Shown: piece by piece, positions 1 through 9,504 of the stretch
How positions within the stretch are numbered: the stretch's first letter is position 1
How the letters are laid out: each line of letters begins with the position of its first letter
Source of the DNA: AP-15 sp963703665
GTDB lineage: Bacteria; Pseudomonadota; Alphaproteobacteria; ATCC43930; CGMCC-115725
Assembly: GCA_963703665.1 (NCBI GenBank)
Contig: CAVPFB010000005.1
Location: forward strand, 62,001-126,000
Reading direction: 5' to 3'
DNA: 64,000 nucleotides
Made by a program: the position numbers and the translations under genes
Notes under the pieces: generated by a model
Told to the model about the DNA's origin: nothing
The model's input: the letters and a program-made list of their open reading frames with translations, nothing else
Database searches by the model: none

Positions 1-1
1 G

Positions 2-2644
2 ATCCTGGCGGCGGTCTGCGGGGTGTACACGGCGCAGCATTTCGCGGTAACGACCGACACCAAGGCGCTGTTTCCGCCTGATCTGCCCTGGGCGAAGCGG
101 GCGTTTCAATACATGCGGGCGTTTCCGCAGCCCGGCATCATCGTCGTCGTCGACGCGCCGACGCCGGAGGATGTCGAGGAAGCGACCACCAAGCTCACCT
201 CTGCGCTCGCCGTGCGGAAAGAGCGCTTTCGGGCTGTGTACCAGCCGCAAAGCGGCAGCTTTTTCGCGCGTAACGGCTTGTTGTACCTGCCGACCGGCGA
301 GGTGGCGCGGTTGACCGGCGGCCTGGCCAAGGCGGGCCCGCTGCTCGCCAGCCTCAGCTCCGACCCGAGCCTGCGCGGCGCGCTCGATGCGTTGTCGATG
401 GGGCTGGCCGGCGTCGCGGGCGGGGTGATCCCGCTCGACCCGCTGACCCGGCCTATCGACATGGCGGCCAAAACCACGCAAGCCGTTCTGGCCGGCCGCC
501 CAGCCAGCTTCTCCTGGCGGGCCTTGGCCAGCGGCCGCACGCCAGGACCCGCCGAACTGCGCCGCTTCATCGAGGTCGACCCGATCCTCGACTATCATGC
601 GCTGCAACCCGGCCGCGCCGCAACCGACGCAATTACCCAAACCGTTCGGGATTTGAAGCTCGGCCAGGATTACCAGGCCCAGGTGCGGCAAACCGGGCTG
701 GTGCCGATCAACGACGACGGCTTTGCCACCTTGACGAAGCACGCCGGCCTCAACGCTGCCGTGTCGCTCTCCGCGGTTTTCCTGATCTTATGGCTGGCGC
801 TGCGCTCGGGACGGCTGATCCTGGCCGTGGTGGCCAGCGTTGCCGCCGGCCTGGCGGTGTCCGCCGCTCTCGGGCTTTTGCTAGTGGGCGCACTCAATCT
901 GATCTCGGTCGCGTTCTTTGTGCTGTTTGTCGGCCTCGGCATCGATTTCGGCATTCAGTTCAGCGTACGCTATCGGGAAGAGAGGCACGAATTAGGCAGT
1001 CTGCGCCGGGCACTGCTCAGCGCGGCGAAAAAGGCCGGGGCGCCGTTGGCGCTGGCGGGAGCGGCAACCGCGGCGGGGTTTGCCTCGTTTGTCCCGACCG
1101 ATTACCGCGGCCTCTCGGAACTTGGGGAGATCGCCGGCGTCGGCATGGTCGTCGCCTTTGTCGCCAGCATCACCTTGCTGCCGGCGCTGCTGGCGGTGCT
1201 GAAGCCGCCGGCCGAGCGACGGCCGATGGGGTTTGCCGCATTGGCTCCGGTGGACCGTTTTTTGGCGCGGCACCGCATCCCGGTGCTGGCGATCACCGCC
1301 GTCGCCGTCCTGGCCGCATCTCCGTTGCTGCTGTTCGTGCGCTTCGACTTCAACCCGCTGCACCTTCGCGATCCGAAGGCGCCGTCGGTCGCCACCTTCC
1401 TCGAACTGCGCCGGGAGCCGCAGATCGGGGCCAACTCGATCGAGGTCATGACCCCCGATCTGGCTGCTGCGCACAACTTGGCACAGCGTTTGTCGGCGCT
1501 GCCGCAAGTTGCCCGGACGACGACGCTCGACAGTCTGGTGCCCGCCGATCAGGACAGCAAGCTGAGGCTGATCCGCAAGGCGGCCGCGACGATCGGGCCT
1601 TCGCTGCAGCCGCAGGCGGTCGAGCCTCCGCCGACCGACCGGCAGACCGTCGACGCGCTGTCCTCGACCGCCGCCGCGCTCTCGCAGGCCGCCGAGAACC
1701 GGCACGGGCCGGGCGCGCGGGCGGCTAGGCGCCTGTCGCCGCTGCTGCTCGAACTGGCGCAAGCCGACCCGGGGGTGCGCGCACGGGCCGCGGCGGCGAT
1801 CGTCGCGCCGCTGCGCACCTCGCTTGGGGATTTGCGGCAGGCGCTGCAGCCGCAGCGCATCACGCGCGACACGATCCCAGTCGATCTGAAGCGGGCATGG
1901 GTGACCGCCGACGGCCGGGCGCGGGTGCAGGCGCTGCCCGCGGGCGACCCCGACAATACCGCGGTGCTGCGCAAATTCGTGACCGCGGTGCTGACCACGG
2001 CGCCCGACGCCACCGGCCCCGCGGTGCTGCTGTACGAGGCCGGCAACACGGTCGTGCGCGCCTTTATCGAGGCCGGGATTTTCGCACTCGCGGCAATCAC
2101 GCTGCTGTTGTGGATCACCCTGCGCCGGCCGGTCGACGTCCTGCTGACGCTGATCCCGCTGCTGGTCGCCGCCGTTGTCACCCTGGAGATGACCGTCGTT
2201 CTCGGTCTGCCGCTGAACTTTGCCGACATCATTGCGCTGCCGCTGCTGCTCGGCGTTGGCGTCGCATTCAAAATCTACTACATCATGGCCTGGCGCAGCG
2301 GTAAAACGGCGCTGGTGCAATCCACCCTGACCCGCGCCGTGATCTTCAGCGCGATGACCACGGCCACCGCCTTTGGCAGCCTGTGGATGTCGAGCGATCC
2401 CGGGACCTCGAGCATGGGCGAGCTGATGGCGCTGGCTTTGCTGTGCACGATGTGCGCGGCGGTGCTGTTCCAGCCGGTATTGATGGGGCCGCCGCGGCAA
2501 CAGGCGGTCCACGGATTTGTTCCGAGAAGCGGTGTGTTCTCCATCACTGCGCGTGAGGAAGCTTCGCCCTTCCCGGCGGCCCCCGCTGCAGCTCCTGTCA
2601 CCGCCCGTGCCGAGGAGCCGGCCGAGCATGAACTGCAGCGATGA
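2..2644 (+). CDS. hpnN: Hopanoid-associated RND transporter HpnN, 5' end cut by window edge
   Basis: RND-superfamily inner-membrane protein that moves hopanoids toward the outer membrane in hopanoid-making alphaproteobacteria. The frame is open from base 2, where it enters the end of the first membrane helix, so the true start lies upstream; about 880 residues are visible. Two membrane blocks are seen, at about residues 250-400 (with the motif GLGIDFGIQFSVRYREE) and 690-850 (GVGVAFKIYYI). They flank periplasmic loops, which is the duplicated RND layout. The loop text around VDPILDYHALQPG matches HpnN rather than generic MMPL proteins. The stop overlaps the next start (ATGA), so the two genes are probably co-transcribed. 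Two hpnR genes downstream support a hopanoid context. Confidence 0.9.
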   Translation: MLAAVCGVYTAQHFAVTTDTKALFPPDLPWAKRAFQYMRAFPQPGIIVVVDAPTPEDVEEATTKLTSALAVRKERFRAVYQPQSGSFFARNGLLYLPTGEVARLTGGLAKAGPLLASLSSDPSLRGALDALSMGLAGVAGGVIPLDPLTRPIDMAAKTTQAVLAGRPASFSWRALASGRTPGPAELRRFIEVDPILDYHALQPGRAATDAITQTVRDLKLGQDYQAQVRQTGLVPINDDGFATLTKHAGLNAAVSLSAVFLILWLALRSGRLILAVVASVAAGLAVSAALGLLLVGALNLISVAFFVLFVGLGIDFGIQFSVRYREERHELGSLRRALLSAAKKAGAPLALAGAATAAGFASFVPTDYRGLSELGEIAGVGMVVAFVASITLLPALLAVLKPPAERRPMGFAALAPVDRFLARHRIPVLAITAVAVLAASPLLLFVRFDFNPLHLRDPKAPSVATFLELRREPQIGANSIEVMTPDLAAAHNLAQRLSALPQVARTTTLDSLVPADQDSKLRLIRKAAATIGPSLQPQAVEPPPTDRQTVDALSSTAAALSQAAENRHGPGARAARRLSPLLLELAQADPGVRARAAAAIVAPLRTSLGDLRQALQPQRITRDTIPVDLKRAWVTADGRARVQALPAGDPDNTAVLRKFVTAVLTTAPDATGPAVLLYEAGNTVVRAFIEAGIFALAAITLLLWITLRRPVDVLLTLIPLLVAAVVTLEMTVVLGLPLNFADIIALPLLLGVGVAFKIYYIMAWRSGKTALVQSTLTRAVIFSAMTTATAFGSLWMSSDPGTSSMGELMALALLCTMCAAVLFQPVLMGPPRQQAVHGFVPRSGVFSITAREEASPFPAAPAAAPVTARAEEPAEHELQR

Positions 2645-3891
2645 GCGTCGACGCTCGCGCTCCACCGGGGCGCGCCAGCCTGGCACTCGACAATCTGCGG
2701 GCCTATGTGATCCTGCTGGTGCTCGCGTTCCACTCCTCGTTGGCCTACCTCAACTTTCTGCCGTCCGGCCCGTTTGCGTTCGACAGCCCGCCCTATTCCT
2801 GGCGCGCCTTTCCGATAGTCGACAGCCACCGGTGGGTCGGGCTCGAGCTGTTCTGCGCCTGGCAGGACGTGTTCCTGATGACCCTTTTCTTCTTTCTGTC
2901 CGGCCTGTTCGTGTGGCCGAGCCTGAAGCGCAAGGGGGTGCTGCCGTTCCTCAGCGGCCGGGTTCTGCGGCTGGGATTGCCATTTGTCCTGGTCGTGGCG
3001 TTGCTGATGCCGATCGCCAATTATCCCACATACCTGCAGACCGCGGACGATCCCAGTGTCGCCGCCTATTGCCGGCATTTTCTGGCTTTGCCATTCTGGC
3101 CGAGCGGCCCGATGTGGTTCCTGTGGCTGTTGCTGGCGGCCGATCTCGTCACCGCCGGAATGCGCCGCGTGGCGCCGCGCTGGGGCGATCGGATCGCGCA
3201 GCTGGCGAGCACCGCCGGGGAAAAGCCGCTCACGTATTTAGCCGGCCTGCTGACGCTCTCCGTCCTCGCCTACGTGCCGCTGGCGCTCGCCTTTACGCCG
3301 GAAAGATGGCTCCAATTCGGCCCGTTTTCGTTTCAGGAAAGCCGTCCGCTGCAATACGCCCTTTATTTCTTCGCCGGGGCCGGGATCGGCGCCTATGGCA
3401 TCGAACGCGGCCTGTTCGCCCCGGATGGCGCGCTGGCGAAACGCTGGAGAGGCTGGCTCGCGCTCGCCGTCGGGTCGTTCGCGCTCTGGCTGGCGCTGAC
3501 CGCGCTGGTCGTCAAAACCAAGGGTGCCGTGCCGATCGGTATGCAGGCGCTCGACGATGTGAGCTTTGTGCTGGCCTGCTTCGGTAGTTGCTTTTGCGTG
3601 CTGGCGCTGGCCCTGCGCTTTGGCGTCAGGCGTCATGCCTGGCTCGGCAGCCTGAGCCGGAGCGCCTACGGCATGTATCTCGTGCATTATCTCTTCGTCG
3701 TGTGGCTGCAATACGCCGTTCTGCCGGTAGACCTGCCGGCGATCGTCAAGGCCGCTGCGGTGTTCGCTGCGACGGTGGTACTGAGCTGGACGACCACTGT
3801 CGGGCTGGCCCGAATGCCGGCGCTCGGCCTGATCATCGGCGGCGGAAGACGGGTGACGGCCCGGCCGACGCAACCTTGGTCTCCGACGTGA
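2641..3891 (+). CDS. Acyltransferase-3 family membrane protein (OpgC/OafA-like)
   Basis: A 416-residue polytopic membrane protein that opens with LDNLRAYVILLVLAFHSS, the usual first helix of acyltransferase-3 enzymes, which transfer acyl groups to exported carbohydrates or lipids. About ten hydrophobic segments follow, and RSAYGMYLVHYLFVVWLQ near the C-terminus is the typical family ending. Translation starts inside the hpnN stop codon (ATGA), so it is likely coupled to hpnN. A role in modifying a hopanoid or other envelope lipid is only an inference from position; glucan succinylation is an equally fair guess. The 3' end overlaps the convergent hydrolase gene by 59 bases. Confidence 0.8.
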   Translation: MSVDARAPPGRASLALDNLRAYVILLVLAFHSSLAYLNFLPSGPFAFDSPPYSWRAFPIVDSHRWVGLELFCAWQDVFLMTLFFFLSGLFVWPSLKRKGVLPFLSGRVLRLGLPFVLVVALLMPIANYPTYLQTADDPSVAAYCRHFLALPFWPSGPMWFLWLLLAADLVTAGMRRVAPRWGDRIAQLASTAGEKPLTYLAGLLTLSVLAYVPLALAFTPERWLQFGPFSFQESRPLQYALYFFAGAGIGAYGIERGLFAPDGALAKRWRGWLALAVGSFALWLALTALVVKTKGAVPIGMQALDDVSFVLACFGSCFCVLALALRFGVRRHAWLGSLSRSAYGMYLVHYLFVVWLQYAVLPVDLPAIVKAAAVFAATVVLSWTTTVGLARMPALGLIIGGGRRVTARPTQPWSPT

Positions 3892-4790
3892 CCTCGGTTC
3901 GCTGGCGCACAAACCCGCCGATGCGAGCGATCGCGCGCCGCGCCTCGGGCATCATCGCCGCGAACAGGTGCCAGACATGCGGCATGCGCGGCCATATTTC
4001 GAGTGTAACGTCACAACCCGCCGCCCGCATGCGTTCAGCCAGCCGGGTCGAGTTGTCGCGCAGAACCTTGTCGCTGCCGACCTGAACGAGCGTCGGCGGC
4101 AAGCCGCCGGGATCGCCGTAGAGCGGCGAGGCGTAAGGCTCCCGCGGGTCCGCGCCATCGAGATACCAGCCGGCAATCAGCGGCATGTCGCAGCGGTCGA
4201 TGAACGGGTCGGCGCGGGCGTTCAGCCGCAGCGAGGCACCGGTCAGCGCCAGATCGGTCCACGGCGACAGCGCCACCGCGGCTGCCGGCAGTGGCAATCG
4301 ACCCTCGTCGCGGCATCGGAGCAGCAGCGAGAATACCAGCCCGCCTCCCGCCGAATCGCCGACCACCGCGACCTCGGCATGGGTCGGCGCCATCCGCCAA
4401 CAACCACTCGTAGGCCGCGAGCGCATCGTCGAGCGCCGCCGGAAACGGGTGCTCCGGCGCCAGCCGATAGTCGATCGCCAGCAGACGCGCCTGCGCTGCA
4501 GCAGCGAGCCGCCAGGTCAGGTGGCGATAGAGCGCCGGCGAACCGATCACGAAGCCGCCGCCATGCAGGTACAGGATGTGGCAATTATCGTGCGAAGTTG
4601 GGGCGACGACCCATTCCGCCGCAACCCCGCCGGCGTCGATCGCGATCCGTTGAACGCCCGGCGGAGGGTTCGGGACGAGGCGTCCGGCGGCCTCGGCGCG
4701 GCGGCGGCGCTCCGCGATGTCGGCTCCGGTCCCCCTGCCCTTCAGCAGCCAGCGCGTGCCCAGGCGAACGATCTCGGCGCGCAGGCTCAT
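3833..4790 (-). pseudogene. Alpha/beta hydrolase, HSL (lipase/esterase) family, frameshifted
   Basis: Hormone-sensitive-lipase type esterase of about 315 residues if repaired. The first frame carries the oxyanion motif YLHGGGFVIGS and ends usefully at EWLLADGADP; a second frame continues with AEVAVVGDSAGGG (nucleophile Ser) and runs to the stop, including the late catalytic His region MPHVWHLF. Removing one base (an A near 4380) restores one continuous reading frame, so this is a single +1 event in an otherwise complete gene. The start overlaps the stop of the hydantoinase gene (ATGA), so it is the second gene of a minus-strand pair. It could be a sequence error or a real lesion. Confidence 0.8.
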
Positions 4791-6358
4791 GCGGCGGCGC
4801 GGTCCGCCGGCCGCGCCCGCATCTCGCCGGCGACGCGCACCCGCACCCTGAGCGCGTTCCCCGGCAGATAGGCGAGCGGCATGTCCTCGACATCGACGAT
4901 TTCGAGGGTCTCGGCGTCGGCGCCGGCGGCGACAGCGCGTTCGCGCGCCTGCACCTCGGCCGCTGCGATCGCGTCTTTGCGGTCGAGACCGCGATAGATC
5001 CGATCGGTCTCGCCGCTCACCTGCGCGGTCGCCGCACCCACCGCATTGGCGCAGTCGCCATGCGCAACGCGGACCACCTGCGACACGCCCGCGAGCCGGT
5101 CCGGCACCAGAAATGCGCCGCCGCCGACCGCGACCAGCGGCAGATCGCCGGCTTCGATCTTGATGCGATCGACCGCGTCCTCGATTTTTTTATGCGCCGA
5201 GGCGAGCGCCGATCGCACGAGTGCGCGCGGCAGGTTTGCGACCGCGGCGGCGTTGCCGATCCGCACGATGCCGGCGGCGACCGCGGCATCGGTCGCGGTC
5301 AGCTTAGTGCCGCCGAAGACCAATGCCTCGCGGGTCAGCCGATAGCCGACGCTGTGCGGCCCCACCGTCAGCGGCTCGCGTGCAACGATGCTGCCGCCGC
5401 CGAGCCCGATCGACAGCAAATCCGGCATGCGAAACAAGGTGCGCACCCCGCCGATTTCGACGACCGAATTGGCCTCGCGCGGGAACCCGCGGCGCAGCTC
5501 CCCGACATCGGTCGAGGTGCCCCCGACATCGACCACCATGGCGTCGGCGAGGCCCGACAGAAACGCCGCGCCACGCATCGAGTTGGTCGCACCCGAGGCA
5601 AAGCTCATGACCGGCAGCGCCGTCGCAACCTCGGCTGCCATCACCGTCCCGTCGTTCTGGGTCAGATAGAGCGGTGCCGCGATCCCGCTCGCCGCGATCG
5701 CCGCGGTGAAGCCGGCGACCGTCGAACGCGCCAGATCGATCAGCGCCGCGTTGAGCAATGCCGCGTTCTCGCGCTCGAGCAGGCCGATCCGGCCGAGATC
5801 GCGCGACAGCGTCACGGCGGCGTCGGGGCATTCCTCGCGCAGGATTTCGCCGGCCCGCTCCTCGCAGGCAGGGTCGATCGGCGAGAAGATCGCGGCGACC
5901 GCGACCGAGGTGATCCCGCGTGCGCGGATCTGGCGCGCCGCCCGGCGCATGCCAATTTCGTCGAACGGCACGATCGGGCGACCGTCGTAATCATGGCCGC
6001 CTTCGAGCATGAACACCTCGCCGCGCACGAGGTCGGCGAGATCCGCCGGCCAGTCGCAGAACGGCGGCAGCGAGGCCGCGGCCGGCAGCCCGATCCGCAC
6101 CGCGGCGACCCGCGCCAGCCCCCGCCGCTGCACCACCGCATTGACGAAATGCGTGGTCCCGATCACCACCCCGTCGATCGCACCACGCGCGACCTCGGGA
6201 TGTTCGGCAAGCAGCGCCAAAGCGGCCATGATGCCGCTCGTCACGTCCGCGGTCGTCGGCGTCTTGACGGCATGCACGACGGCACCGCGCTCGACGAGCG
6301 CCGCATCGGTGTTCGTCCCGCCGACATCGATCCCGATCCGCCGCAGCGGCGCTGGCAT
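4787..6358 (-). CDS. Hydantoinase/oxoprolinase family protein (HyuA-like)
   Basis: ATP-dependent hydantoinase/5-oxoprolinase family subunit of 523 residues from the chosen ATG. The N-terminus RRIGIDVGGTNTDAALVE is the ASKHA-type phosphate motif of the family, and VVDVGGTSTDVG in the middle is the second conserved glycine-rich motif. The ATG at 6358 puts the GIDVGG motif at residue 7, the usual place; an in-frame ATG at 6433 would add 25 unlikely residues. Members with a separate DUF917 partner act on hydantoins or related lactams. The DUF917 gene lies 2 kb upstream on the same strand, separated by a toxin/immunity insertion. Substrate is unknown. Confidence 0.85.
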   Translation of the reverse strand: MPAPLRRIGIDVGGTNTDAALVERGAVVHAVKTPTTADVTSGIMAALALLAEHPEVARGAIDGVVIGTTHFVNAVVQRRGLARVAAVRIGLPAAASLPPFCDWPADLADLVRGEVFMLEGGHDYDGRPIVPFDEIGMRRAARQIRARGITSVAVAAIFSPIDPACEERAGEILREECPDAAVTLSRDLGRIGLLERENAALLNAALIDLARSTVAGFTAAIAASGIAAPLYLTQNDGTVMAAEVATALPVMSFASGATNSMRGAAFLSGLADAMVVDVGGTSTDVGELRRGFPREANSVVEIGGVRTLFRMPDLLSIGLGGGSIVAREPLTVGPHSVGYRLTREALVFGGTKLTATDAAVAAGIVRIGNAAAVANLPRALVRSALASAHKKIEDAVDRIKIEAGDLPLVAVGGGAFLVPDRLAGVSQVVRVAHGDCANAVGAATAQVSGETDRIYRGLDRKDAIAAAEVQARERAVAAGADAETLEIVDVEDMPLAYLPGNALRVRVRVAGEMRARPADRAAA

Positions 6359-6475
6359 GGGAGCCACCCGTTTCGGATTTCGCAGTGCCCGCCTAAATAC
6401 CACGGGTCGGCCCGCAATTTGATCGCTTGACATAATTCATGTTTTGTTCTAACATCACCTCCGTGTTGCTGAAGG

Positions 6476-7775
6476 ATGCGTTTGCCCGACAGGTCGCGCC
6501 GGCTGCACGCGAGAGGCGCGGCGAGCCGCGGGGTCGCCGTCGATGCGGAGGGGGCGTCGCTCGGCCCCGATTGCGCCTCGTCCGACGAACCCCGGCCGGC
6601 TATCGCTCCTTGAACCGCGACGAGGCGGCAGCGCTGCGGGCCTTCTTGTTCGGCAATCTTGTTCGGCGATGCCCGCGAAGCCGACTGGCTGTTCCGCCAG
6701 CCGAGCAACATCGGCGCCGCTCAATGCTCGTCAGCTCGCTCTCGCGCAGATCTACAGCCTGCGGGTCGCGGTCGAGGACGACCTCGACGACCCACGTCTG
6801 AGTCGGCTTGCCGCCGCCGCACCGTTCATCCGGGCGAACTTCAATCCAGGCGAACCGAGTGACGATAACGGCCGCTGGACCGGCCAGGACGCCAGCACAA
6901 ACCGGACACAGGCAGTTTCGGTTGCCGCGACGGCGCCGGCCCCCGCGACAGCACCAGCAGCCGGATCGATGCCGCTGCCGTCGAGAGCGCCGCGGGTTCG
7001 CTGCTGGGCGAGGTCTCCGCCGAGACCTTGTCAGCCCTCGCGGAGCTCGCCGGGCGGAACAACGCCGCGAGCGCATTTCTCGGCATCCTGTTTATTCCGA
7101 CCAATCGCGATGCCGTGGTCGCCGGCGCGATTACCGGCCGCCCCGACGTCGCCTATAGCAATGATTCGTATACCGGCGTGCTGCGGCTCTCGCAGGCGCC
7201 GGCGCCCAGGCCGTGCTCGACGCGCATATCGATGGGGACGGCATCTTCCTCGACGGCGACGGCACCGCCGTCGGGCGCCTGCTCGCGAACGGCAGCATCG
7301 TCGTCGATCCGGACGCCGTGCCCGGGACCTTGTCGGGACCCGGCGCCAATGTCGGGGCGCAAGCCGATACCGCGCCGGGCGAGCCCAAGCTCTGTCCCGA
7401 CCCGAGCGGAAACCATTGCCGGGCGATCGGAAGGTTCTCTGGCCTATCAGGAGCAGATCACCGGCCGCCCACCCGGACTGGAGGTCAAGCTGAACGGCGT
7501 GCGGTTCGACGGCTGCCGCGAAGAGGACGGCACCATGCTCGAAGCGAAGGGGCCGGGATATGCCGATAAGATGAGCGGGCCGGAAAATTGGAAGGGCTGG
7601 TTAACCGGCGACGAAAAATTGAGGAGCAAATGAAGGACCAGTCGGATGCGGCTGCTGGAAGGCTCGTCGAGTGGCATTTCGCGGAGAAGCCCGTCGCGGA
7701 TTATTTCCGGGTTTTGTCAGTCAAACAGCCCTGGGCAACGTCCGAGTATTCTACACGCTGGCAAACTCACCATGA
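6476..7775 (+). pseudogene. Tox-REase-5 polymorphic toxin, multiply frameshifted
   Basis: Remnant of a nuclease toxin, readable only by moving between frames. In order: an N-terminal module (GYRSLNRDEAAALRAFLFG, then DAREADWLFRQPS, then NARQLALAQIYSLRV); a linker FNPGEPSDDNGRWTG of the kind that precedes C-terminal toxin domains in alphaproteobacteria; a helical stretch SALAELAGRNNAASAFLG; and the toxin domain from about 7430. That domain shows LAYQEQITG, LNGVRFDG and LEAKGPGYADK (the D...ExK restriction-endonuclease core), then RLVEWHFAEKPVADYFR. I count at least five frame changes. The last frame ends at a TGA that overlaps the ATG of the immunity gene, the expected coupled layout. The N-terminal start is a guess. 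Confidence 0.75.
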
Positions 7776-8409
7776 GTTTAAGCTTTGGACCTTCTGGGCC
7801 ACCGCCGAGAAAACGCCAAGCATGCGCAGTCCGGCTTGCCCAGATGTTCTCGGGCCTTGCGGAGTGCATCGGGCATTCGCCCTTTGGAACCGGAAAGCCT
7901 ATTCGTGTGCCGCTGCGGACAAGCTATTTTGCGCGATGCCGCCGAGGATTGAAGAATTGACGGATATTTTCGCGAAGGGCCGGAGATATAAGGACATCCC
8001 GCGCAAGCCGTGGCCGGAGAGGGGGCTATTCGATAACCGCTTGGAACGGGCGCGACGGCCCATGCGGAGTTTCGGTTAATATCAATGCGGGATCCTATGC
8101 CGTCCATAATCGAGAGCTGTGATCTCGCAGGCGTGGGACGCGGACTGGGGGGTCGTCGAGACCTGGTCGTTTAAAGGCCGATCGAAGGACGCGGCGAGAT
8201 CGCTTCTCCGGCCCTGGGGTGGCTGGATTACTTATCTGGGGCCGCATTATTCCAGCCGGATTTCGCCGCCCGTGAGCGTGATCGCGGAGCGGGCTCCGGG
8301 CGGCGGGTTGCTGCTGCTGGCGAGCGAAGAGCCGTTCACCGTGCAGAACCCGGCGCATGTCGCGGCGGCCGACGCGATCCAGCGGGTGCTGGCGTCAGTT
8401 CAAACCTGA
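7772..8409 (+). pseudogene. Imm52-type immunity protein, frameshifted
   Basis: Probable cognate immunity protein of the preceding nuclease toxin; Imm52 is the usual partner of Tox-REase-5. Pieces in different frames line up with the family: FKLWTFWATAEKTP at the N-terminus, CAVRLAQMFSGLAECIG, ELTDIFAKGRRYKDIPRKPW, SITAWNGRDGPCGVSVNINAGSY, and an unbroken C-terminal third from about 8116 (GGWITYLGPHY, then EEPFTVQNPAHVAAADAI). Four frame changes are needed, at about 7810, 7868, 8025 (a run of five G) and 8117. The ATG overlaps the toxin stop. As it stands no immunity protein could be made, consistent with decay of both partners. Confidence 0.65.
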
Positions 8410-9504
8410 TCGCTCGCGGAGCTCTCCGGATCGAACACCGAGCGGAAGTCGAGGTCGTAGCCGAAGGCGCGCGGGCCGACGTGGTCGAGGCCTTTCGGCG
8501 TCAGGAACACCGGCGGCGCCGGCAGTGCCACGACCGTGACCCGCCTTCCGTAGCAGATCGTCTCGGTGCCGCAGGCCTCGCCCGAGACCGTGTCGAGCAC
8601 GCAGATCAGGTCGGGCGACATCGCGAGCGGCGCCCCATCGCGCCAGGCCACGGCCCATTCGTTCTGGAACGCGATTTCGAGCCGCGACCCGCGATCCTCG
8701 TCGAGCCCGTCGATCGCGGCGCGGCCGCGCAGAAAGCCCTCGGTCGTGCGCCGGGCGACATCGACGACCTTGCCGCCGAACAGGCGCTTGCCGTGCGCCT
8801 CGTCGAGGACCGCGGCAACCGGGTCCTCGTGCCGGCGCTGCGCCGCGCGCACCCGGCGGCCGATGCCGATCGCCTTGGTCACGGTGAAATGGATGCCCCA
8901 ATCCTTGACCTCGCGGCCGGTGCGCGGCGCTTTGCAGGTCGATGCGATCGAGCCCATCTCGACGCAGATTTTGCGGCTCGCCCGCTCCATCCATTTCCAG
9001 TTCGGCACCTTGGTCACGACCGCCTCGATGCCGCGCGGGTCGTAGAGCACGCAGGGATAGGGGCGCAGCTCGCCGACCGCGACGCTCGTCATCTGCGCCT
9101 CGGGGTAGGCGCGGCCCATCGTGTCGGCGTCGACCACCGGGAGCCCGAGATGCGCCGCCGCCATCAACGGCTGGATGCCGTTGCCGCCGCCGATTTCGAG
9201 CGACATGACGGCGCGGAATTTCTCGCCGAGCAATCCCTGTTGAATCTCGACGGCGCGGGCGACATTGCGGCTGTCGGCGAGCCGCTCCTGCCCGACCAGC
9301 GGCGCGCCCATGTTCGAGACCACCGCGACCCAATCCGCGTCGGCGAGATCCAACGGCGACATCAGCGTCGACGCGCTGCCCCTCGGCATAGAGCCGGCGC
9401 ATGTTGAGGAGGCCGAGATACGGGCTGCCGCCGCCGCCGGTGCCGAGAATCCAGGCACCGACCGCCAGGGATTCGATGTCCTCGAGAGTGATCGCGGTAG
9501 TCAT
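8400..9504 (-). pseudogene. DUF917 family protein (hydantoinase-linked), frameshifted
   Basis: DUF917 proteins accompany hydantoinase/oxoprolinase genes; some members act on S-methyl-thiohydantoin. The first 50 residues (SLAVGAWILGTGGGGSPYLG) are in one frame and the rest (LADADWVAVVSNMGAPLV, then SLEIGGGNG, to the stop) is in another. The switch lies at about 9350-9362, where a single small indel would restore a full-length protein of about 365 residues. The ATG overlaps the stop of the upstream hpnR copy, so it would be read on the same transcript as the hpnR genes. The last bases overlap the Imm52 stop on the opposite strand, showing how tightly the toxin pair sits between this gene and its hydantoinase partner. 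Confidence 0.8.

Noticed and set aside
992..2686. 564-codon minus-strand open frame opposite hpnN
   Set aside because: Very Arg/Gln/Asp-rich with no motif; the plus-strand RND protein is clear. It is a high-GC antisense shadow.
3968..6430. 820-codon plus-strand open frame opposite the hydantoinase gene
   Set aside because: Repetitive Arg/Asp/Gly composition, no start context, and the minus strand encodes two recognised proteins.
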